Assembly: GCA_963770245.1 (NCBI GenBank)
Contig: CAVYOX010000017.1
Span: forward strand, 186,001 to 250,000
Length of the DNA stretch: 64,000 nucleotides
From: PALSA-270 sp963770245
GTDB lineage: Bacteria > Acidobacteriota > Terriglobia > Terriglobales > Acidobacteriaceae
Direction: 5' to 3'
Shown here: piece after piece, positions 40,133 through 48,960 of the stretch
How positions within the stretch are numbered: the first letter of the stretch is position 1
How the letters are laid out: each line of letters starts with the position of its first letter
Program-made: the position numbers and the translations under genes
Notes under the pieces: model-generated
Database searches by the model: none
What the model saw: the letters and a program-made list of their open reading frames with translations, nothing else
Told to the model about the DNA's origin: nothing

Positions 40133-40900
40133 ATGCCGAATCGTTCTGTCCTGGAAATCTGCGTGGAATCGGTGGATTACGCCGTCGCTGCGGAGCGGGC
40201 CGGCGCCGACCGCATTGAGCTCTGCAGCGACTTATCGTCCGGAGGAATCACTCCCAGTGCGGGATTCATGCAAACCGCTCGCCGCCACGTGAGCCTTCCC
40301 ATCCATGTTCTGATTCGCCCTCGGGCCGGCGATTTTTGGTACTCCGCTCATGAACTTGAGATCATGCACCACGATATCCAGGCGGCGAAGGGGTTGGGCA
40401 TGGATGGCGTTGTTCTAGGGATACTGCACGAAAACGCCAAGGTCGACATCGAGCGCACGAAAGCCTTGGTTGAATTGGCGCACCCTTTGCCGGTAACCTT
40501 CCATCGGGCGTTCGATGCCTCAGCGAACCTGGAGGCGTCACTGGAGGAGGTCATCCAGACCGGTGCATCCCGCATCCTAACCTCTGGTGGCCAGCCACGT
40601 GCCGCAGATGCTCTTCCGACTCTGGGGCACCTGGTGCAAGCGACCAGGGGGAGGATTCTCCTCATGCCTTGCGGCTTTATCGATTCCGAAAATGTTGTGC
40701 GGATTGTTCGGACAACATTGGCTCAAGAGTTCCATACTTCCGTCGGAGCGTCTCGCTCGGGTTCAACGAGTGGCGGCCAGGGGTTGGCTCAGGGCAGGGG
40801 TGCATCGCCCTCCCGCCTGCAATCCACTCGATTTGAAGAACAGGTTGCTCGACTAGTGAGTCTGCTTGGTAGTGTTTCTCATGAGGAATGGGTACGCTAG
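40133..40900 (+). CDS. cutC: CutC-family protein
   Basis: A 255-residue TIM-barrel protein. Diagnostic segments: LEICVESVDYAVAAERAGADRIELCSDLSSGGITPS (given here as one family signature in parts: EICVES, GADRIELC, GGITPS), VLIRPRAGDFWYS, DGVVLGILHENAKVD, FHRAFDAS and RILTSGGQPRA. Originally named for copper tolerance, but its real reaction is unsettled. The tail (GSTSGGQGLAQGRG) is longer and more repetitive than usual. In Bacteroidota and Acidobacteriota cutC is often found beside glycoside hydrolases, as here, where GH29 and GH38 genes follow on the same strand after 30 bp. ATG 40133 was chosen by family start; the frame opens at 40058. Confidence 0.92.
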   Translation: MPNRSVLEICVESVDYAVAAERAGADRIELCSDLSSGGITPSAGFMQTARRHVSLPIHVLIRPRAGDFWYSAHELEIMHHDIQAAKGLGMDGVVLGILHENAKVDIERTKALVELAHPLPVTFHRAFDASANLEASLEEVIQTGASRILTSGGQPRAADALPTLGHLVQATRGRILLMPCGFIDSENVVRIVRTTLAQEFHTSVGASRSGSTSGGQGLAQGRGASPSRLQSTRFEEQVARLVSLLGSVSHEEWVR

Positions 40901-40930
40901 CTTTATTCCTATCGCCAAGAGCATGAAAGT

Positions 40931-42295
40931 ATGAAAAGGGAAGCCGGGTTTCATCAAACTCTGGTCGCGTGTTCAATGAGCATGCTGTGCGTAGCGTTTT
41001 TGTCCGCACAGAACTTTACGGATGTGAAGCCCAGTCCGCAACAGGTCGCTTGGCAGGATCTGGAAATGGGCGCGATCATTCACTTTGGCCCGAACACGTT
41101 TATGGACAGGGAGTGGGGAGACGGTACAGCGGATCCCTCGGTTTTCAATCCCACCAATGTGGATCCCGAACAGTGGATGCGGGCCGCGAAATCCGCAGGG
41201 ATCAAATACGTTGTATTCGTTGCCAAACATCATGACGGTTTTTGCCTATGGCCCACGGCGAAGACTAACTACAGCATCAAGGCCAGTCCATGGAAACAAG
41301 GCCAGGGAGATCTGGTTCGGGAGGTCGCGACCGCTGCTCGCAAGTACGGACTCAAGTTTGGTGTTTATCTTTCCCCTTGGGACCGCCACGAGCCCACATA
41401 CAACGACAGCCCTGCCTATGATGGCTACTATCTGGCATTGTTGAGCGAGTTGGCCACGAATTACGGTGAGCTGGTGGAGTTCTGGCTGGATGGCGCCGGT
41501 AGCGCTGGTCACGTGTACAACTTTGATCGCTATGTCGATAACCTTCGGGTGTATCAACCGAATACCATGGTCTTTGCGGACGCCGCTTTGCTGAAGTATG
41601 GCGACATACGCTGGGCCGGAAACGAAGGGGGGAGTACGTCAGAAGAGAATTGGGATGTATTGGATCTGCATGGTTACCTCCGCTACCGTCCCGCCGAAGC
41701 GGATACTCCGCTACGCAAGGAGCACTGGTTCTGGCATCCGAATGATGAAGCGAGTCTGAAATCCGTTCACGAGCTTCTGGACACCTACGACCGAACCGTC
41801 GGTCGCGGAGCACAACTGATGATTGGCCTCGCGCCCGACAGGCGCGGCCTTCTCCCCGACGCGGATGTGAACCGCCTCAAGGAGTTCGGGGACGCACTCG
41901 GCTCTATCTATGCCCTGGAGAAGAATCTTGCAGCTCGCGCTAGCAATGCGTCTGTCTACCACGCGGCTCTTGATTCGGATCCCGACACCGTGTGGTCGGC
42001 GCCAGAGGGATCTCATGCCGCGACGATCGACCTGGTTTTCTCCCATCCCATCAGTTTTGACCGTGCTTTAACCATGGAATGGCTAGTGGACGGACAGAAG
42101 GTGCAGAAGTATGCGATTCAGGTGATCGATGGCACAAAATGGAAAACGGTCTATTTGGGAACGACGATTGGTCATAAGAAGATCGATCTGTTCCCTCGCA
42201 TAAGTACTCAACATGTGCGACTCAACATTCTCTCCGCCACCAGCACGCCACGGATTCGGGAATTCCAGTTGTTCGATGGAGCGCAGGCCAAGTAG
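40931..42295 (+). CDS. Exported GH29 alpha-L-fucosidase
   Basis: A 454-residue glycoside hydrolase. Signal peptide (MLCVAFLSAQ, cleaved near residue 27), then the GH29 barrel: MGAIIHFGPNTF, KYVVFVAKHHDGFCLWPT, YGLKFGVYLSPWDRHEP, and the nucleophile aspartate in VEFWLDGA (~187). The last ~120 residues resemble an F5/8-type carbohydrate-binding sandwich (SDPDTVWSAPEGSHAATIDLVF). It should remove terminal alpha-linked L-fucose outside the cytoplasm. The short barrel and tryptophan-rich motifs suggest the GH29-B-like, more linkage-specific group, but this is inference. It lies in a same-strand run with cutC and a GH38 mannosidase. Confidence 0.9.
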   Translation: MKREAGFHQTLVACSMSMLCVAFLSAQNFTDVKPSPQQVAWQDLEMGAIIHFGPNTFMDREWGDGTADPSVFNPTNVDPEQWMRAAKSAGIKYVVFVAKHHDGFCLWPTAKTNYSIKASPWKQGQGDLVREVATAARKYGLKFGVYLSPWDRHEPTYNDSPAYDGYYLALLSELATNYGELVEFWLDGAGSAGHVYNFDRYVDNLRVYQPNTMVFADAALLKYGDIRWAGNEGGSTSEENWDVLDLHGYLRYRPAEADTPLRKEHWFWHPNDEASLKSVHELLDTYDRTVGRGAQLMIGLAPDRRGLLPDADVNRLKEFGDALGSIYALEKNLAARASNASVYHAALDSDPDTVWSAPEGSHAATIDLVFSHPISFDRALTMEWLVDGQKVQKYAIQVIDGTKWKTVYLGTTIGHKKIDLFPRISTQHVRLNILSATSTPRIREFQLFDGAQAK

Positions 42296-42375
42296 TTGGA
42301 CATCCCGCCGGACCAGGCGAGCGCGGTGCCTCGACGCTCCTTGCGGGGTGGCAAAGATTGGTTAGGTGAAACTCC

Positions 42376-45300
42376 ATGAAACGGTCCATTCTACTGTTCG
42401 GGTTGGTTCTTCTGCTGATTCCAATTCTGGGCTTGGCTCTGGAAGAGCCGCGAGGCTCGGAAACACCTGATCCGTACAACTCTGTTCTCGACCGCCTGGA
42501 GTCGCTCAGCACTCTACCGCTGCCGAACTGGCGCTTCCACGCCGACGTGCCGCACCCGGAGGAGCCGTCATTGGACGACTCAGGCTGGGAAGAAGTCACC
42601 CTGGATGAGCTATGGTCCACTGGGCCTCGCGTTTTCCGGCGATGGATTGACGTTCCCGAAAAGCTCAACGGTTATTCAATTCTCGGTCAAAGCGTGCGTC
42701 TTGACCTGGCCTTTGCCAGCAACGGCCCGGTCGTGATCAGTGTGTTCTCCAATGGCTCGATGGTCTACCACGGCGGCGAGGAAACTCAGCAGCCGATTCT
42801 GCTTACCCAAGACTTGCAGCCCGGCCAGAGGTTTCTCATTGCGGTACGGCTGGACGCGCAGCCGGTGCAGACAAGAATCTCCAGCAGTCGATTGTTGATC
42901 GAACCGCCAGCCAGCCGTCCGGCTCCCGGCTTAATTCGCGAAGAGATTCTTGCGGCGCGTTCCCTGATCGCAGCTTATGCTGAAGGCAAAGCTGAGCGTG
43001 AGCAGCAACTGGACGGAGCCGTGAAGGCCATTGATTTCTCACCGCTCGATCAGGGGGATCAGGTTGCCTTTGATAGGTCTCTGCAGTCGGCCCAAAGCAA
43101 ATTGCTAACCTTGAACCCATGGCTGAAGCAGTTCACGATTCGCATGGTGGGCAACTCGCATATCGACATGGCCTGGCTGTGGCCATGGACAGAAACCGTC
43201 GAGGTCGTCCGCAACACTTTTCGCAGCGTCTTGGACCTGATGCGCGAGTATCCCGATTTCAAGTTCACCATGTCTTCGGCGCGCACGTATGAATGGATGG
43301 AAGAGAAGTATCCCGACATGTTCCAAGAGATTGAACAGCGAGTCAAAGAGGGCCGCTGGGAGGTTATCGGTGGCATGTGGGTCGAGCCTGACCTCAACAT
43401 GCCAGCGGGCGAGTCGCTGACCCGGCAAATATTGATTGGCAAGCGATATTTTCAGAAGAAGTTTGGTGTAGATATTAAGATCGGCTGGAATCCAGATTCC
43501 TTCGGATATAACTGGCAGCTCCCGCAGATTTATAAGAAGTCAGGTATCGATTACTTTGTGACCCAGAAACTGCTGTGGGCGCACGAATTCACCACGTTTC
43601 CTTATAAGTTGTTTTGGTGGGAAGCGCCAGATGGAAGCCGCTTGCTCACTTACTTCCCGCACGACTATGGCAGTCCAATTGAAGCCGACAGCATGGCCGC
43701 GGATCTATCCGTGTGGGCTCCATCGATTTACGGACCGCGGCTCAGCGAAACGCCGGAAATGATGCATCTCTATGGCGTCGGCGATCACGGCGGTGGACCG
43801 ACGCGTACCATGTTGGACAACGCAACCCGTTTGATGTCACCCAATGCAGTCTTCCCCAACCTCCAGTTCAGCACAGCAGCGGCATTTTTTGATGATCTCG
43901 ACAAAAAACTGCCCAACATGAAGGTGCCGATCTGGAATGACGAACTCTATTTTCAATACCACCGCGGTGTGTTCACAACTCAGTCGGATACGAAGCAGCG
44001 CATCCGGCGCAGCGAAGAGACGCTTCTCAATGCCGAGAAATTCTCATCGTTCGCTTTCCTTTACGGGCGCTCATATTCGCAGGAAGAAATGAATCGCGCT
44101 TGGAAGCGCCTGCTCTTCGATCACTTCCACGACATTATGCCCGGCTCGGGCATCGCGGTGAACTATCTGGACGCAAAGCGCAATCTCGAAGATGTGCGCC
44201 GCGCAGGCAATGAGGTCATCGACGGCTCGCTCGATGAGATTGCTGCGCACGTGAACACGCAAGGGGAGGGCGTGCCCATTCTGGTTTTCAATTCTCTCTC
44301 CTGGCCGCGTACGGAAATGATCGAGGTTGAAGCACAACTTCCAACTCGGGCTCGGCAGATCCTGGTAGTGGATTCTGCCGGCAAGCCCGCTGAATCTCAA
44401 CTGTTGTCCATCGACGAGGAAACTCATCGTGCGCATTTTCTGCTGCTGAGCAAAACTCCTGCGCTCGGATACCAGACCTACTTTGTGCGGGCGGCCGCGG
44501 CGGGGCTTAGGAATCCTACCGTTGTGAAAGCCACTGCGACCACCCTCGAAAACGAGTTTGCCCGGCTAGAGATTGATCGGCAATCTGGCTGTATGACCAG
44601 CCTCTTCGATAAGCGCAGCCATACCGAGGCACTCGCCCCTGCTGAAACCGACACGGGTGGACCCAACAATCTCGTCTGCGGCAACTTGCTGCAAACTTTC
44701 TACGACAAACCGAAAGACTGGGACGCATGGAATATCGATGCTGATTTCGAAAAACAGCATTGGGACCTGGACAGAGCGGATGAAGTCAAGCTAGTGGAAA
44801 GTGGGCCGTTGCGAGCGGTGATCCGGATCAAGCAGCATTTCCGAAATTCAGTTTTTGTGCAGGATGTCACGATGTACGCTGGTGTGCCGCGCGTCGACGT
44901 GAAGATGCACGCCGACTGGCACGAAAAGCATATTCTTTTGAAAGTCGCCTTTCCGCTTAGCGCGCATAATACGAAGGCGACGTTCGAGATTCCCTACGGC
45001 ACGATCGAACGACCAACTTCCCGCAATACTCCGGCGGAGCGGGCAGAGTTCGAAGTGCCGGCTCTGCAATGGGCTGACATCTCCGATTCGCAGCATGGTT
45101 TCAGCTTGCTCAACGACAGCAAATACGGATACGACGCGAAAGGCAATGTGCTTCGCCTGTCATTGCTGCGCTCGCCCGAATGGCCTGACCCACACGCCGA
45201 TGAAGGCCATCACGAATTCACATATTCTTTGTATCCACATGGCGGAACCTGGCGCGATGCGCAAACCGTGTGCCGCGGGTACGAGCTGAATTATCAGTTG

Positions 45301-45642
45301 TTCTCAAGACAGACGGAAAGGCATGAGGGAACGCTTCCGCCGGAGCACTCCTTCCTGCAAGTCCATCCAGAAAACGTGGTGCTGACGGCTGTGAAGAAGG
45401 CTGAGGACGACGACGCGCTGATCCTGCGCTTCTATGAGTGGGCGGGCAAAGAAACCGATGTGAGGCTGCAACTGCCTTCAGGAGCCCAGACCGCGTCCGA
45501 GACAGACCTCATGGAAAGAGCCACGGCTAGTCTCCCGGTACGAGACGGGGCGGTTACGGTTCACACCGAGCCATACGAAATCAAGACCGTGAAAGTACGG
45601 TTTGCGACCAAGTCGAGTGCGAATACCGCGAAGGCGTTCTGA
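42376..45642 (+). CDS. Exported GH38 alpha-mannosidase
   Basis: A 1088-residue glycoside hydrolase. Signal peptide MKRSILLFGLVLLLIPILGL. The GH38 catalytic domain is complete: zinc ligands in NSHIDMAWLWPW (His/Asp, ~259-262), the nucleophile aspartate in WNPDSFGYNWQLPQI (~372), and the late zinc histidine in GVGDHGGGPTR (~471). A helical bundle (RRSEETLLNAEKFSS, DHFHDIMPGSG) and C-terminal beta domains follow. An N-terminal galactose-binding-like module (~60-190, VSPLPNW-type opening) is likely. It would cleave alpha-mannosides, for example from N-glycans or fungal/yeast mannan, in the periplasm. Beside the fucosidase it suggests attack on fucosylated, mannose-containing glycans. Confidence 0.93.
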   Translation: MKRSILLFGLVLLLIPILGLALEEPRGSETPDPYNSVLDRLESLSTLPLPNWRFHADVPHPEEPSLDDSGWEEVTLDELWSTGPRVFRRWIDVPEKLNGYSILGQSVRLDLAFASNGPVVISVFSNGSMVYHGGEETQQPILLTQDLQPGQRFLIAVRLDAQPVQTRISSSRLLIEPPASRPAPGLIREEILAARSLIAAYAEGKAEREQQLDGAVKAIDFSPLDQGDQVAFDRSLQSAQSKLLTLNPWLKQFTIRMVGNSHIDMAWLWPWTETVEVVRNTFRSVLDLMREYPDFKFTMSSARTYEWMEEKYPDMFQEIEQRVKEGRWEVIGGMWVEPDLNMPAGESLTRQILIGKRYFQKKFGVDIKIGWNPDSFGYNWQLPQIYKKSGIDYFVTQKLLWAHEFTTFPYKLFWWEAPDGSRLLTYFPHDYGSPIEADSMAADLSVWAPSIYGPRLSETPEMMHLYGVGDHGGGPTRTMLDNATRLMSPNAVFPNLQFSTAAAFFDDLDKKLPNMKVPIWNDELYFQYHRGVFTTQSDTKQRIRRSEETLLNAEKFSSFAFLYGRSYSQEEMNRAWKRLLFDHFHDIMPGSGIAVNYLDAKRNLEDVRRAGNEVIDGSLDEIAAHVNTQGEGVPILVFNSLSWPRTEMIEVEAQLPTRARQILVVDSAGKPAESQLLSIDEETHRAHFLLLSKTPALGYQTYFVRAAAAGLRNPTVVKATATTLENEFARLEIDRQSGCMTSLFDKRSHTEALAPAETDTGGPNNLVCGNLLQTFYDKPKDWDAWNIDADFEKQHWDLDRADEVKLVESGPLRAVIRIKQHFRNSVFVQDVTMYAGVPRVDVKMHADWHEKHILLKVAFPLSAHNTKATFEIPYGTIERPTSRNTPAERAEFEVPALQWADISDSQHGFSLLNDSKYGYDAKGNVLRLSLLRSPEWPDPHADEGHHEFTYSLYPHGGTWRDAQTVCRGYELNYQLFSRQTERHEGTLPPEHSFLQVHPENVVLTAVKKAEDDDALILRFYEWAGKETDVRLQLPSGAQTASETDLMERATASLPVRDGAVTVHTEPYEIKTVKVRFATKSSANTAKAF

Positions 45643-45970
45643 TTAAGGGTGCCGTCTGTGCGGCCACCCCGCGACTGGAATTCGTTTGCTGGGGAACGAG
45701 GTCGCAGGTTGCGCCCCCCTGTTCCGGCTTCACCGCGCAATCCTAACCAATCCGAGCTTCCTGACGGTCTCAGTGGAGCGGCGAAAGGTGGAATTCTGCG
45801 CGGGTGATAAGCCGGTGTGGCATGGTCGAGGTAGTTGCGCGCGCCGAAAGCCGAATCAAGCCCGACTGCTGGCCAGTTCACGCTTGGCCACTGGGTATCA
45901 TTGTTTCGGGAAGTCGACTGGACGGCCGGTCAAGTCGCCGAATTGGGCATTCGGTTAGGGCCCTCTTCTA
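45643..45970 (-). pseudogene. Stray fragment of a TonB-receptor gene
   Basis: About 75 bp at roughly 45779-45860 match, with a few differences and small indels, the stretch at about 34381-34460 inside the intact receptor gene. On the minus strand it reads SAFGARNYLDHATPAY, compared with SAFDARNYFDHATPAY in the receptor. The rest of this gap contains no gene. It is a leftover of a receptor copy or of recombination. Confidence 0.6.
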
Positions 45971-46000
45971 TTGACTAGTTATATGACTAGCCTGTATCAT
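45971..46000 (+). promoter_or_regulatory. Promoter and direct repeats of second toxin-antitoxin pair
   Basis: -35 TTGACT (45971-45976), an 18-bp spacer and -10 TATCAT (45995-46000) precede the antitoxin ATG at 46030. TGACTAG occurs twice, at 45972 and 45984, twelve bases apart, overlapping the -35 and spacer, a good candidate for antitoxin binding. Confidence 0.6.
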
Positions 46001-46029
46001 CTTCATGCGTCGAACCTGGGGGTTGGGGC

Positions 46030-46287
46030 ATGAGTTCATGGCAAGTTCAGGATGCGAAAGCACGCTTTAGCGAATTCTTGGATGCAGCTGTCAAGAACGG
46101 ACCCCAAGTTGTTACGCGCCGCGGAATCGAAACCGCTGTCCTCGTACCGATTGGAGAGTGGAGCCGCCTGCAACGGGCTACGCGCCCCGGTCTCAAAGCC
46201 TTGCTATTGGCTCCCGAAGCTCACTTTGAGAATTTGATCCCGGAGCGCCGCACGTTGCGTCGACGAACTGTACTGGAGCTCAAATGA
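46030..46287 (+). CDS. Phd/YefM-family antitoxin
   Basis: An 85-residue antitoxin. The N-terminal Phd/YefM DNA-binding fold is clear: WQVQDAKARFSEFLDAAVKNGPQVVTRRGIETAVLVPIGEW (quoted in pieces: QDAKARFSEFLDAA; PQVVTRRGIETAVLVP). The C-terminal tail (ERRTLRRRTVLELK) should bind the toxin. Its stop overlaps the toxin start as ATGA, so translation is coupled. The promoter with paired TGACTAG repeats upstream fits autorepression. Confidence 0.92.
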   Translation: MSSWQVQDAKARFSEFLDAAVKNGPQVVTRRGIETAVLVPIGEWSRLQRATRPGLKALLLAPEAHFENLIPERRTLRRRTVLELK

Positions 46288-46697
46288 ACGGATACCTCCT
46301 AGATACCGACGTCGTTTCCGAGTTGCGAAAGCCACGCCCGCATGGCGGAGTGGTCGCTTGGCTCCACAATCAGGAGGAGGAGCAATTGTTTCTGTCGGCA
46401 GTGACGATGGGCGAATTGCAAGCGGGGATTGAGCGGACGCGGCGCCAGGATCCGTCAAAGGCGAGCGAAATCGAGTCTTGGGCAGATCAAGTGGCAGCTA
46501 CGCATCAGATACTGCCGATGGATACGCAGTGCTTTCGGGAGTGGGGCCGGATCATGGACCGAAAACCGGATCGCTTGCTCGAGGACGCTATGATTGCCGC
46601 CACGGCGCGCGTGCATCAATTGGTGGTCGCCACGAGAAATGAAGGGGATCTCGGGCAGCTGGACGTCCGGGTTCTGAACCCATTTAAGAGGAGCTAG
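46284..46697 (+). CDS. PIN-domain toxin, VapC/FitB type
   Basis: A 137-residue PIN-domain ribonuclease with the acidic set D7 (LLDTDVVSELRK), E44 (TMGELQAGI), D101 (LLEDAMIAATA) and, near the end, D122 (TRNEGDLGQL). The TRN-x-GD spacing and the pairing with a Phd/YefM antitoxin fit the FitB-like branch. It should cleave RNA when the antitoxin is degraded. It is full length. This is the second toxin-antitoxin pair in the window and unrelated in antitoxin fold to the first. Confidence 0.92.
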   Translation: MNGYLLDTDVVSELRKPRPHGGVVAWLHNQEEEQLFLSAVTMGELQAGIERTRRQDPSKASEIESWADQVAATHQILPMDTQCFREWGRIMDRKPDRLLEDAMIAATARVHQLVVATRNEGDLGQLDVRVLNPFKRS

Positions 46698-47029
46698 TTC
46701 CCTATATCCAAGCATTTGGTCGTATGCCAGGAAGTGTGCGGAACGGCACCGACCTTCCAACCTGGCATGGCAGTAGTCCGCTGACATGCTGCCCCAATTT
46801 TCATAAGCCTGTATGGTTCAGAGCATCCACCTTGTGAACTTGGCCGGCATCGATCCGGCGGCGATCTAGCCGACTGGAATCGCATGAACGATTGGCGGCT
46901 GAACGGTCGTCGAAACGCTTGCTTCCGAGGTCGATTGGCCCCGGAAATCGGAATTCGAGCGCATGCCGGCTCTAGACTTCAATCTCTGTGTTTATCCGCA
47001 CGGTTGAGAGACGCGTGCGCTCGAATCTG
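46698..47029. other. Intergenic stretch without supportable gene
   Basis: Short frames only, none with recognisable motifs. It separates the toxin gene from the convergent G1 peptidase gene. Confidence 0.4.
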
Positions 47030-48055
47030 TCAGCCCCCAAGGCGAGAGCTAAGTCCCGAACCGTCTGCCAGCCACTCCACAATGACAACACTGGCCTCGA
47101 CGTAGGTCTGAGTGATCGGCTGGAAGTCCGTTTGGGTGTCGATCATGTTGACTACCAGCGCATCCGGCCCGACGTGGAAAAGTTCGTTTGAGGATTCGCC
47201 AGTGCACCCGGTAAATATTACTGGCGTGAAGTACGGAAGATATCGCGAGGGCGGCTCGGTAACCGGCACTTCGACGATCCATTCTGCCGTCGCGCCTAGT
47301 GATTTGACATTTGGCGGAGCTTGGATGCCTACGGTCGTTGCGTAACCCGTCTCTATGTTGACGATCGAGGCCAACCCACAGTCCGGCCGCACCGTGCTGA
47401 CCGCTACAAAGACTGCATCGCGCGGTCCTACGGGTAAATTCACGACCGTTGCCCCTTGGGCCGTGTCGGGTATCGCGGCGGTAACCCACTCAAACCACGC
47501 CGAATATGTAACATTCTTGCCGGAGACGATAGCCTGTATGCCAGCCTGCAACGGTCCGTCATCGCCATAGCCGTCAAGGCCCACCCAGAACCCAACCCTG
47601 GTTGTGTCATCCTGGGGAACTTGAGGGGGCCGTACCTGCGGCACCTGAAACTGCGTAAACGCAGCCGTTGCGGGCTGTGAGTAGTCAGATTTGGGTTGGC
47701 CAAGAACGCTGATGATGCGAGGATCGCCGTCGAAACTGTCGTGGTACGGTCGCTGTTGGCGCACCGCTCCGGCCCAACCGGTTGGGCCGAACACGGCACT
47801 CCGCCTGCGCTGGGAATCGGACCTCTTGATAGCCGCATTAATCGCAAGTTCCGCCTTGATGAAGGTAAGCGGACGCGAAAATGCAAGTTCCCACATCTTC
47901 GCGAGGTCCGGCTCCCTGTTGGGATCCGGACGCCGCGGTAAACCGTGACGGCGAAGCAGTTCTTCCGACGCGGTGCGCGGATCGAATCCGATCGGGGGTG
48001 GATCGTAGCTTCGCATCCGGCTCAACACATCGGAGTTGATCGTATCGTTACTCAT
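47030..48055 (-). CDS. G1-family (eqolisin) glutamic peptidase
   Basis: About 341 residues. The C-terminal ~200 residues match the G1 peptidase beta-sandwich: RVGFWVGLDGYGDDGPLQAGIQ (here the Gln, ~170, is the expected catalytic glutamine), TYSAWFEW (~186), and GATAEWIVEVP (~256-261), which holds the expected catalytic glutamate. The N-terminal ~130 residues are polar and could be a propeptide. No classical signal peptide is visible, which is odd for an enzyme family that works in acid outside the cell. The ATG at 48055 follows GGAGGG; a TTG at 48067 overlaps that site. G1 peptidases are best known from fungi and are sparse in bacteria. Catalytic assignments come from motif context. Confidence 0.8.
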   Translation of the reverse strand: MSNDTINSDVLSRMRSYDPPPIGFDPRTASEELLRRHGLPRRPDPNREPDLAKMWELAFSRPLTFIKAELAINAAIKRSDSQRRRSAVFGPTGWAGAVRQQRPYHDSFDGDPRIISVLGQPKSDYSQPATAAFTQFQVPQVRPPQVPQDDTTRVGFWVGLDGYGDDGPLQAGIQAIVSGKNVTYSAWFEWVTAAIPDTAQGATVVNLPVGPRDAVFVAVSTVRPDCGLASIVNIETGYATTVGIQAPPNVKSLGATAEWIVEVPVTEPPSRYLPYFTPVIFTGCTGESSNELFHVGPDALVVNMIDTQTDFQPITQTYVEASVVIVEWLADGSGLSSRLGG

Positions 48056-48192
48056 GATGCCCTCCAAGTTATTACCAGCGGCGGGTGGCCCACCCTTGCG
48101 ATTTGTTTCGTAAAAGATGGGCGCCTATGACGCCCGCCGCCTTTGTTGTCAGTCCGCGCTAAGTGAGCGGACGTTTTCATCGATCGATTGAT

Positions 48193-48753
48193 CTATTGAC
48201 CTTCGCAACTCACCTGATTGTTCCAGTCTACGAACGCGCCCTGGGGGTTGTCCCGCCAGGCCCATACATGCAGCTCGAAAAAGGCGGGTATGCCATACCG
48301 GTTCGGGCTGTCAACTAAGAGGAAGGTTTGGCCCTCGAGCACTGGCGGACTGGGATGATTCTTGAGCCAAGTCGCTTGGTCTGCAATGAACTCGACGCCC
48401 ACCAGCCGCATCGCGCCGTTCGACGGCTCGTAGATCAGAGCTTGCGGGTGCGAAACATCAATATCTCCGTTCAGCAGAGCCCCGTTTACATAGTGCACGC
48501 CCATAGCGCCATGGTCCGAACCGCTGATGCAGCCAAGAAATGGTCCGTAGCCGGCCGCGGTCGCATCGTTGACGTCGATGAATTTCTGTGTGGCGGCCCG
48601 AACCAGTTGAACGAGCCTGGGCGGGGAGGCATGTTCGTGATTGCTCTGACCCCTGGCAAGAAGCGGCGCGGCCATGACTAGGCTGCTCAGTAATGCCAGA
48701 CGCAGGATATTCATGGACGATGTGTGGATGAGAGTCGTAGTTCGTGTCGTCAT
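48193..48753 (-). CDS. Exported protein of unknown function
   Basis: About 186 residues with a signal peptide (MNILRLALLSSLVMAAPLLARGQ after a short polar start). The mature part is well ordered: LVQLVRAATQKFIDVNDATAAGYGPFLGCISGSDHGAMGVHYVNGALLNGD (pieces: AAGYGPFLGCISG; GAMGVHYVN), then LIYEPSNGAMRLVGVEFI and FFELHVWAWRDNPQGAFVDWN. I recognise this as an uncharacterised bacterial secreted family. Conserved-looking His, Asp and Cys could bind a metal. The ATG at 48753 has GAGGAAA just upstream. It precedes the peptidase gene on the same strand after ~140 bp. Confidence 0.7.
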   Translation of the reverse strand: MTTRTTTLIHTSSMNILRLALLSSLVMAAPLLARGQSNHEHASPPRLVQLVRAATQKFIDVNDATAAGYGPFLGCISGSDHGAMGVHYVNGALLNGDIDVSHPQALIYEPSNGAMRLVGVEFIADQATWLKNHPSPPVLEGQTFLLVDSPNRYGIPAFFELHVWAWRDNPQGAFVDWNNQVSCEGQ

Positions 48754-48960
48754 ATTTTCCTCTTTTGAGTTTCGATCGCGGAGGCCCATTGCTTAGGGCT
48801 GACCGTGGCCATCGCGACGCATATTGCCGCAACCGAGGGGGGTTGACCATGGCGGACGCCTGAAGATTGGCTTAATCTAAATGAATTTGTAAATCGCTGA
48901 AAATAAATGGTTTGTGGCCAACTGATGGAACCGATGTAGAATTACGGCCGCCTGTAGGGA

